Both the position numbers and the translations under genes were made by a program. Below are positions 6,300 through 11,720 of a stretch of 11,720 nt of DNA, piece by piece (position 1 is the stretch's first letter; the number at the start of each line of letters is the position of its first letter). The notes under the pieces were generated by a model that saw nothing but the letters and a program-made list of their open reading frames with translations, ran no database searches and was not told the origin of the DNA. The DNA comes from Acidobacteriota bacterium (GTDB lineage Bacteria; Acidobacteriota; Terriglobia; Acidiferrales; UBA7541), in contig PMOP01000206.1 of NCBI GenBank assembly GCA_003161495.1, positions 1-11,720 on the forward strand, in the 5' to 3' direction.

Positions 6300-6436
6300 A
6301 TGATTCGTAATTAGCAACTCGTGACTGGGTGGTGGTGACTGGTGATTAGTGACTGGTGACTGGTGGAAACCCGGGTGAGGTAGGCGTTCCTCCACGATGA
6401 ACTCTACCGTTCTCTTCCTTGCAAATTACGATTCAT
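6300..6436. repeat. 137-bp element bounded by 18-bp imperfect inverted repeats
   Basis: ATGATTCGTAATTAGCAA (6300-6317) is the reverse complement of TTGCAAATTACGATTCAT (6419-6436) at 16 of 18 positions. The 101 bp between hold a heptamer tandem array (listed separately) and smaller stems: GTGGA (6363-6367) with TCCAC (6391-6395), and GGTAG (6379-6383) with CTACC (6404-6408). The right end overlaps a perfect 12-bp palindrome, GATTCATGAATC (6430-6441). The element is non-coding and sits between the divergent XRE and membrane-protein genes. Its size and terminal repeats suggest a miniature non-autonomous element or a REP-like dispersed repeat; no target-site duplication is obvious. Confidence 0.6.
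6321..6362 (+). repeat. Heptanucleotide tandem array, unit GTGACTG
   Basis: Six consecutive 7-bp units can be read: GTGACTG, GGTGGTG, GTGACTG, GTGATTA, GTGACTG, GTGACTG. Four are exact, one has two substitutions and one is more degenerate. The array is followed by GTGG. It lies wholly within the inverted-repeat element, near its left end, and has no coding role. Confidence 0.8.
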
Positions 6437-6458
6437 GAATCACGCTTCCGCGAACTAT

Positions 6459-6486
6459 TTGAATTCCAGGCAATTCTTGATAGAGT
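6459..6486 (+). promoter_or_regulatory. Candidate promoter of the membrane-protein/MoxR operon
   Basis: TTGAAT (6459-6464) and TAGAGT (6481-6486) are 16 bp apart, each matching four of six sigma-70 consensus bases. The predicted transcript would start near 6493, about 30 nt before ATG 6524. It lies just right of the inverted-repeat element. Confidence 0.35.
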
Positions 6487-6523
6487 ACACACACTTTCGG
6501 CGCTACCCGCGCCAGGAGGCTCC

Positions 6524-7405
6524 ATGGCCACGCTTGACCTCCGACCGCTCAGCCTTGGCGAGTTACTGGATCGCACATTTTTTCTGTACCGGCGGCATTT
6601 CCTCCTCTTCGTGGGCATCGCCGCGATTCCCTATTTCTTTTTCTTCGTCGTAAACCTGGGAACTGCGCTAATTCCTTACATCGCTCACGTGGCTGCTTCC
6701 GACCGCATACAAACGCCGAGTGTGACCACGGTTACAGCGGGCGGCGGACTGCTCGCGCTCCTCGCAGTTTTTGTGGGAGGCGTGGCATTTCTTTTTTCCA
6801 CCGGGGCCACGGTTTACGCGGTCTCCGAGATTTACACGGGGCGCCAGATATCCATCGGCGAGTCCCTGCGCAGGGTTCGCGGCAAGACCGGAATTATTTT
6901 CGGCGTGTTGTTTCTAAGCGGGCTCATAATGATCGCGGGGTTTATCGCCCTGATCATTCCTGGAATATATTTGTTGTGCCGGATTTGCGTGGCTACGCCG
7001 GCCGCGTTGCTTGAGGATCTTGGCCCCTCCGATTCGATCCGGCGAAGTTTTGATCTTACCCGGAATTTTGCCGGTCGAGCATTCATGATCTACCTGCTGT
7101 ATATTGCAATGATTTGGGGCGTCGTAGCGGTGTTTCAATTCCCTTTTATGTTTCTCCTTGCTGTCAGCGCCAAGCAACTGCAATTCCGGATTCTCTTGAC
7201 GGTCCTCACGCAACTGGGCAACTTCATTGGAAGCGTCCTTGTGGCGCCGGTCAGCACCATCGGCTTCGCGTTGTTCTATTATGATTTGCGCGTTCGCAAG
7301 GAAGCGTTCGATTTGCAGATGATGATGCAAGCGATTGGCGCCGATCCCATGCCTCCGCCGATTACGGGCGGCGTGCCTTCTATGTTTGGAAGAGATGCTT
7401 CCTGA
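6524..7405 (+). CDS. Six-span membrane protein, glycerophosphodiester-phosphodiesterase membrane-domain-like
   Basis: The 293-residue protein is mostly hydrophobic. Likely membrane spans are near 26-54, 76-104, 122-142, 143-160, 186-214 and 230-253. The N-terminal LRPLSLGELLDRTFFLYRRH resembles the start of the membrane domain seen in some glycerophosphodiester phosphodiesterases and in stand-alone relatives. ALLEDLGPSDSIRRSFDLTR (161-180) and the end FYYDLRVRKEAFDLQ (251-265) are also family-like. No catalytic phosphodiesterase domain is present, so it is not predicted to hydrolyse phosphodiesters. ATG 6524 has AGGAGG only 4 nt upstream; the frame is open back to 6419 but without a better site. 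Its end overlaps the next gene by 11 nt, placing it first in the MoxR-DUF58 operon, probably as a membrane component. Exact role unknown. Confidence 0.8.
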   Translation: MATLDLRPLSLGELLDRTFFLYRRHFLLFVGIAAIPYFFFFVVNLGTALIPYIAHVAASDRIQTPSVTTVTAGGGLLALLAVFVGGVAFLFSTGATVYAVSEIYTGRQISIGESLRRVRGKTGIIFGVLFLSGLIMIAGFIALIIPGIYLLCRICVATPAALLEDLGPSDSIRRSFDLTRNFAGRAFMIYLLYIAMIWGVVAVFQFPFMFLLAVSAKQLQFRILLTVLTQLGNFIGSVLVAPVSTIGFALFYYDLRVRKEAFDLQMMMQAIGADPMPPPITGGVPSMFGRDAS

Positions 7406-8450
7406 CCGGTTCGATGGCGCCAATTCCCTTACCTTGAGAAGTCGACGAGTTATCGCCGCGGTATTGCTCTCGCTCATTTTTATTCTGTCTGGGATTGCGC
7501 GGGCGGCGGAATCCGCGCAGCAATCTTCGGCGGGCCCGGTCTACGATTGGCAATCCTTCATCCAGGAACTCAACCGGCTGGATACGGGACTAAAGTCCGC
7601 TGAAAAATCTCCGGGTACGCTGCGCACGTATCGCGAGTCTCTTCCTAAAGCCTGGGCTGTAAATGCCGGCGGCCGCCGGTTCGATGTGCCCACCGATCTG
7701 CTAGTCTCGCGATTGGTCAAAGCGGAAAAAGTACCCGAACTTCGCACAAAGCAACTAGAGGAAGCGCACGGATATCTCGAAGCACTGGCCGGAGAAACGG
7801 CGCTGCTTTCCATTCAGCCGCCGACGAGCACAGATTCCGCGAAGACCAAATTGGCGGCGATTTTGGCGCGCCCGGAATATTCGCACACGCGGCAGCAATC
7901 CTGGTGGGACAAACTTCGCGCTCGATTGAATGAAATACTTTTTAACGCGCTGGTCCGCCTGCTTCGCGGCATCGGCGGCCAGGCGTCGCTGGGTTACGTG
8001 CTGCTGTGGATCGGCGTTTGCGCCGCGGCCATTCTGATTGCTTACTGGATTTTTCGCCGGTGGTATGGCGCGGCCAGAATGGAAGAAATGGTCCTGCAGG
8101 CAGCGGCCATTCCCTTGCGTTCCTGGCAAGAATGGATTTTTGCAGCGCGCGAAGCCGCAAGCCGCGGCGATTACCGCATGGCCATTCATTGCGCCTACTG
8201 GGCAGGCATCGCGCGCCTACAGGATGTCGGCGCGCTGTCGCCTGACCGCGCAAAAACACCGCGCGAATATCTTATCGCTCTCACCAAGTCCAAGCTGATC
8301 CGGCCGGAGGCGTTCGCGACGCGGCATCGCGCGCTCTCCATGCTCACCGCGCGCTTTGAAAAAATCTGGTACGGCTATCAGGCAGCTACGGAAGCCGACT
8401 TTCGCGAATCGCTCACCCAACTGGAGAACTTGGGATGCCCTCTGCTCTAG
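7395..8450 (+). CDS. DUF4129 domain membrane-anchored protein
   Basis: The 351-residue product has an N-terminal hydrophobic segment (18-37) that may be a cleavable signal (ARA-AES) or an anchor, and a polar helical region (45-190) predicted outside the cytoplasm. A second transmembrane helix (199-220) is followed by a cytoplasmic C-terminal domain. That domain carries DUF4129 features: AAREAASRGDYRMAIHCAYW (250-269), then ARLQDVGALSPDRAKTPREY, and FEKIWYGYQAATEADF (321-336). DUF4129 proteins are commonly encoded with MoxR and DUF58 genes and sometimes fused to transglutaminase-like domains; none is fused here. ATG 7395 is chosen over an upstream ATG at 7335, which lies inside the preceding gene, because GGAAG is 5 nt upstream. 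The gene overlaps its predecessor by 11 nt and its successor by 16 nt, so all three are probably co-translated. Biochemical role not established. Confidence 0.82.
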   Translation: MLPDRFDGANSLTLRSRRVIAAVLLSLIFILSGIARAAESAQQSSAGPVYDWQSFIQELNRLDTGLKSAEKSPGTLRTYRESLPKAWAVNAGGRRFDVPTDLLVSRLVKAEKVPELRTKQLEEAHGYLEALAGETALLSIQPPTSTDSAKTKLAAILARPEYSHTRQQSWWDKLRARLNEILFNALVRLLRGIGGQASLGYVLLWIGVCAAAILIAYWIFRRWYGAARMEEMVLQAAAIPLRSWQEWIFAAREAASRGDYRMAIHCAYWAGIARLQDVGALSPDRAKTPREYLIALTKSKLIRPEAFATRHRALSMLTARFEKIWYGYQAATEADFRESLTQLENLGCPLL

Positions 8451-9649
8451 ATTCGGGTGATCGCAAACTCCTGCTCGCTGGGGGAGCGATTCTGCTGTTG
8501 CTGATTACCGCGACGGTTATTTTTGCTCCGTCCCCGGACGAAGCGGAAGGTCAGGGCGTTCCGACAACGTATTCGACGACGAATAGCGGCACGCAGGCGG
8601 CCTACCTGTTGCTTCAGGAGCTTGGATACCAATCGCAGCGCTGGGAAAAATCGCCGCTGGAACTGCCAACGGATGCCGAAGGGAAAATTCTTATCCTCGC
8701 GGGCCCGTCCGATTTTCCGGACAAGAAGGAAGGGGATGCCCTGCTGTCCTTCGTGCGCTCCGGCGGCTGGATCGTTTACGCGGGAAATTTTCCGTTCCTC
8801 TTTCTACAGAGCGGCGCCGTTGCGCCTTCTTCCATCTCCCAAATAACAAGCTTAGCTGCCGAGACATTCCCCGCAATTGCTCCCAGCCCCTTCACGCAGG
8901 GAGCGTCGAAAATCACGATGAATGCGAGCAATCGTTGGGTCGTCTCGGATGGCGGACAGATTCCATTGTATGGAGAGCCGGAAGAACCCGTGGTGGTAAC
9001 GTGGCGTCTGGAAAAAGGGCGAATTCTTTGGTGGGCCGCGCCCACGCCCGTCACGAACTCCGGAATTTCGCGTGATGGAAATTTACCTTTTTTCCTGAGC
9101 TGCATCCAGGCGGCGCGGCCAGGCGCAAGGCCGGGCGAAACGACGATCTTGTGGGACGAATATTTCCATGGCTATCGAGGATCTCTATGGGACTATTTCT
9201 CGCGAACGCCTGTGCCGTGGGCGATCTTTCAACTTGCCCTCGTCGCTGTTTTTGTTTTGCTGGGATTTGGTCGAAGAAGCGGGCCGCTGTACGCTCCGGC
9301 GGGAGTGTCGCGGCTTTCGCCGTTGGAATTTGTCGACACGCTCGGCGATTTATATCGACGCGCACATGCGGGCTCGGCGGCAGTTCGCGTGGCCTATCAG
9401 CGATTCCGCACGCAACTCGTTCGGCGGCTCGCGCTCGCGCCTTCGGTTTCCAACTTGCAATTGGAAACCGCGGTGCGCGAGCGCCTGGGCTGGAGGCAGC
9501 CGGGACTTATGGAAACTCTGCAACGCGCGGAAAAGGCTGCGCGAGCAAGCGATGTTTCCGGCCCGGACGCGCTGAAAATTGTGCAAGCGCTGGAACACTA
9601 CGAAGTCTTGTTCGGACTCAAGACGCGATCCAACCAGGAGAAACGTTAA
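8435..9649 (+). CDS. DUF4350 domain membrane protein
   Basis: The 404-residue protein has a transmembrane helix at 11-30, an extracytoplasmic domain at about 40-255, a second helix at 260-279 and a cytoplasmic helical tail. The extracytoplasmic part shows the DUF4350 pattern: TTYSTTNSGTQAAYLLLQEL (44-63), ILILAGPSDFPD (85-96), FVRSGGWIVYAG (106-117) and later GRILWWAAPTPVTNSGI (195-211), ending in DEYFHGY (241-247). This resembles a class-I-glutamine-amidotransferase-like fold without an obvious catalytic Cys, so a binding or scaffolding role is more likely than catalysis. ATG 8435 has GGAG 8 nt upstream and lies 16 nt inside the DUF4129 gene. The stop directly abuts the moxR start with no intervening base. 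DUF4350 genes are typically found beside MoxR/DUF58 genes. Confidence 0.82.
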   Translation: MPSALDSGDRKLLLAGGAILLLLITATVIFAPSPDEAEGQGVPTTYSTTNSGTQAAYLLLQELGYQSQRWEKSPLELPTDAEGKILILAGPSDFPDKKEGDALLSFVRSGGWIVYAGNFPFLFLQSGAVAPSSISQITSLAAETFPAIAPSPFTQGASKITMNASNRWVVSDGGQIPLYGEPEEPVVVTWRLEKGRILWWAAPTPVTNSGISRDGNLPFFLSCIQAARPGARPGETTILWDEYFHGYRGSLWDYFSRTPVPWAIFQLALVAVFVLLGFGRRSGPLYAPAGVSRLSPLEFVDTLGDLYRRAHAGSAAVRVAYQRFRTQLVRRLALAPSVSNLQLETAVRERLGWRQPGLMETLQRAEKAARASDVSGPDALKIVQALEHYEVLFGLKTRSNQEKR

Positions 9650-10597
9650 GTGGAAAATCTCGCTCGCCTCACGGCCCATATTCGCACCGAGCTTTCCAAA
9701 GTCATCATCGGACAACAGGAAATTGTCGATCAACTATTGATCGTGCTCGCCTGCGGCGGCCATGCACTCCTTGAAGGCGTGCCGGGCCTGGCGAAAACGC
9801 TTACGGTCAAGACGCTGGCGCGAATCTGCGCGCTGGGATTCCAACGCATTCAGTGCACGGCGGACCTGATGCCTGCCGACATTATCGGTACGAACGTCTT
9901 CAACCTCGCCACCAGCGCGTTCACTCTCCATCGCGGGCCGATTTTCACGGACTTGCTCCTCGTCGATGAAATCAATCGCACGACAGCGCGCACGCAGGCC
10001 GCGCTGCTCGAAGCGATGGAAGAGCGGCAAGCCACAATTGACGGCGTGCGCTATTCCCTCGGGCCGCACTTCACCGTGTTCGCAACGCAAAATCCGGTGG
10101 AGTTTGAGGGAACGTATCCGCTCCCGGAAGCGCAACTCGACCGATTCCTTTTGAAAATTCGTATCGATTATCCAAGCGCAGAAGACGAGACCGCCATTCT
10201 GAAACGTTTTGAAACTCTCACCGATCCGCATTTGATCGAGCAGGTGCCGCTGCAGCCCATCGACCCGGCGCTGCTGGCCGCCGCGCGGGCAGAGATCGCG
10301 CAGGTGCGCGTCGAGCCGGCGCTGTATCAGTACATTGTCTCGGTAATTCGGCGGTCGCGCGATTGGCCAGCGCTGTCGCTTGGAGCAAGCCCGCGCGCGG
10401 CCATTGGTCTTTTTTTTGTAGCGCGCGCACTGGCTGGAATGGAAGGCCGCGACTTTTTGATTCCCGACGATATCAAAGCTGCCGCGCCTGCCGTCCTGCG
10501 GCATCGCCTGATGCTGAAACCCGAGGCCGATCTCGAAGGCCTGACGGCTGATTCCGTGATCGCGGAAATTCTTTCGGCCGTCGAGGTTCCGAAGTGA
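9650..10597 (+). CDS. MoxR-family AAA+ ATPase
   Basis: The 315-residue cytosolic ATPase has Walker A GVPGLAKT (43-50), Walker B LLLVDE (102-107), the MoxR-typical INRTTARTQAALLEAMEE (108-125), sensor 1 ATQNP (145-149, Asn148), EAQLDRF (160-166) carrying the arginine finger, and a sensor 2 region SLGASPRA (243-250, Arg249). A lid domain fills 190-315. MoxR ATPases act as ring-forming chaperones that insert cofactors or mature partner proteins, usually VWA-type proteins encoded next door. Translation starts at GTG 9650, with AGGAG 9 nt upstream and the preceding stop codon immediately before. The end overlaps the DUF58 start by 4 nt (GTGA). All ATPase motifs are intact, so it should be active. 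Length is normal for the MoxR group. Confidence 0.95.
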   Translation: MENLARLTAHIRTELSKVIIGQQEIVDQLLIVLACGGHALLEGVPGLAKTLTVKTLARICALGFQRIQCTADLMPADIIGTNVFNLATSAFTLHRGPIFTDLLLVDEINRTTARTQAALLEAMEERQATIDGVRYSLGPHFTVFATQNPVEFEGTYPLPEAQLDRFLLKIRIDYPSAEDETAILKRFETLTDPHLIEQVPLQPIDPALLAAARAEIAQVRVEPALYQYIVSVIRRSRDWPALSLGASPRAAIGLFFVARALAGMEGRDFLIPDDIKAAAPAVLRHRLMLKPEADLEGLTADSVIAEILSAVEVPK

Positions 10598-11720
10598 ATT
10601 CTGGTTCGACATTCATCCCTCCAGTAGCGTCCGCGCGGGCGCATTCGGCGGGAAGGTTCCGGATCGGTTTCGGCGCCAGGTTTTTTGTGGCGTTGCTGAT
10701 TGGACTGGTCTGGGTGGTGCCCGCTGCTTGGTCGCCCCGGTTCATTGCCGGGATGTTCGTCTGGGACGGGTTGTTTCTGCTGCTCTGGCTTCAAGATTTG
10801 CTGCGCCTGCCGAAACCGAACGCGCTCGAACTGCAGCGCGCCTGGCATTCTCCGCCTTCGCTCGGAGTGCGTTCCAAAGTTTCCGTTTCATTGCGAAACT
10901 TCGGCCGGCGCCCCGTGTTTGCGCGCGTCACGGACGAGACGCCGCGGGCGCTGCGGCGCGAGCCCCCCGTCGTCGAGCTGGCCGTGCCTGCGGGAAATTC
11001 CGCGAGCGCTGACTACGAAATTCTTCCGGCGCAGCGTGGCGACCTCACACTCGGAAAAATTTATCTGCGCTACCAGAGCGCCCTGCGCCTTGCCGAGCGC
11101 TGGGCCGTGGCGGACACATCGGCGAGCGTGCGCGTTCTCCCCAATCTGGAACAGGCCAAGCAGCAAACGCTGTATCTCATTCGCACTCGCCAGGTCGCGA
11201 TGGAGCGGCGGCGCAGGCGGCTGCGCGGCCTTGGGCGCGAGTTTGAAAGTCTGCGCGAATATCGGACCGGCGACGAATTCCGGAATATCAGCTGGACGGC
11301 GACGGCGCGGCGCTCGAAATTAATCACGCGCGTGTTTCAGGTGGAGCGCAGCCAGACGGTGTGGATCGTGCTGGATGCGGGGCGTCTGCTGCGCGAGCAG
11401 ATTGCGCGGTCCAGCGCTTCGGCTTTGCGCTTATCGAAACTCGATTATGCCGTGGACGCCGCGCTGGCGCTTGCTCAGGTGGCCATGCACTCCGGCGATC
11501 GCGTAGGATTGCTCGCGTATGGGCGGGAGATTCAGCAGAATCGCAATGCCGGGCGCGGCGCGGCGCACTTGCACTCGATTGTCGAGTCTCTGGCGCTCGT
11601 GCACTCCGAGCCGTACGAGGCTGATCACGGCCGCGCAGCCCATGCGCTGCTCTCTGAACAGCATCGGCGCAGCCTGATCGTGTGGATCACCGATCTCGCC
11701 GAAACCGCGGGGACGCCGGA
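10594..11720 (+). CDS. DUF58 (VWA-like) protein, 3' end outside window
   Basis: The frame is open from GTG 10594 to the edge (375 complete codons). GAGG lies 7 nt upstream, and the GTG overlaps the moxR stop. Two hydrophobic segments (about 29-46 and 50-68) anchor the N-terminus; an extracytoplasmic-type beta-rich region is followed by an Arg-rich stretch (204-211). The DUF58 signature occupies 214-234: GREFESLREY, then RTGDEFRNISW. A VWA-like fold follows, with strand VWIVLDAG (256-263), RVGLLAYGREI (303-313) and LIVWITDLAE (361-370). The metal-site motif is degenerate: DAGRLL (261-266) instead of DxSxS, which suggests no canonical MIDAS cation. Adjacency to moxR fits the known MoxR-DUF58 pairing, in which the ATPase is thought to act on or through the DUF58 protein. 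The remaining C-terminus and later operon genes are not visible. Confidence 0.92.
   Translation, partial: MNSGSTFIPPVASARAHSAGRFRIGFGARFFVALLIGLVWVVPAAWSPRFIAGMFVWDGLFLLLWLQDLLRLPKPNALELQRAWHSPPSLGVRSKVSVSLRNFGRRPVFARVTDETPRALRREPPVVELAVPAGNSASADYEILPAQRGDLTLGKIYLRYQSALRLAERWAVADTSASVRVLPNLEQAKQQTLYLIRTRQVAMERRRRRLRGLGREFESLREYRTGDEFRNISWTATARRSKLITRVFQVERSQTVWIVLDAGRLLREQIARSSASALRLSKLDYAVDAALALAQVAMHSGDRVGLLAYGREIQQNRNAGRGAAHLHSIVESLALVHSEPYEADHGRAAHALLSEQHRRSLIVWITDLAETAGTP

Noticed and set aside
6300..6436. CRISPR array at the short repeats
   Set aside because: The repeat unit is 7 bp and directly tandem with no spacers, and no cas gene is nearby.
9734..10612. Long minus-strand open frame antisense to moxR (about 292 codons)
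   Set aside because: It is a shadow of the GC-rich moxR frame: basic, low in family-like motifs and without a ribosome site, while the plus strand carries every AAA+ motif.

Overview
The window is GC-rich bacterial chromosome. It carries a type IV pilus minor-pilin cassette on the minus strand, then a string of closely packed or overlapping genes mostly on the plus strand. There is no transposase, tRNA, rRNA, CRISPR array or phage gene. The style suggests Acidobacteriota: a short XRE regulator with the LLRCYLSRVENGHTVPS core, a PilX-like protein with a large Gly/Ser/Thr/Asn-rich C-terminal domain, and a MoxR-DUF58-DUF4350-DUF4129 operon beside a multi-span membrane protein. That assignment comes from remembered family patterns and is moderately secure at best.

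Layout. (1) Positions 3679 down to 1, minus strand: fimT/gspH-like, pilV-like, pilW-like and pilX-like genes, in the canonical minor-pilin order. Each has a type III (prepilin) signal. The pilX-like gene runs off the left edge with at least 518 codons open. (2) Positions 3680-4129: a 450-bp divergent intergenic region with a candidate promoter for each side and two inverted repeats. (3) Positions 4130-5736, plus strand: a geranylgeranyl-reductase-family flavoprotein whose stop overlaps the start of a fluoroacetyl-CoA-thioesterase-like hotdog protein (ATGA overlap). (4) Positions 5801-6217, minus strand: an XRE-family regulator with a perfect short dyad over its predicted -10 box. (5) Positions 6300-6436: a non-coding element bounded by 18-bp imperfect inverted repeats and containing a heptanucleotide (GTGACTG) tandem array. 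(6) Positions 6524-11720, plus strand: five genes with overlaps or zero gaps after the first junction, namely a six-span membrane protein, a DUF4129 protein, a DUF4350 protein, a MoxR AAA+ ATPase and a DUF58 protein cut by the right edge.

How they work together. The four pilin-like proteins would form the priming or tip complex of a type IV pilus or related filament. The unusually large PilX-like subunit is a candidate exposed tip module. The reductase and thioesterase are translationally coupled and probably act on related isoprenoid or acyl substrates, but neither substrate can be read from sequence. The MoxR cluster looks like a complete chaperone-type module: a cytosolic AAA+ ATPase, a membrane-anchored DUF58 partner and membrane-anchored accessory proteins. 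It most likely matures or controls an envelope target. The most distinctive non-gene signals are the inverted-repeat/heptamer element at 6300-6436 and the XRE operator. I see no clear-cut new defence or mobile system.
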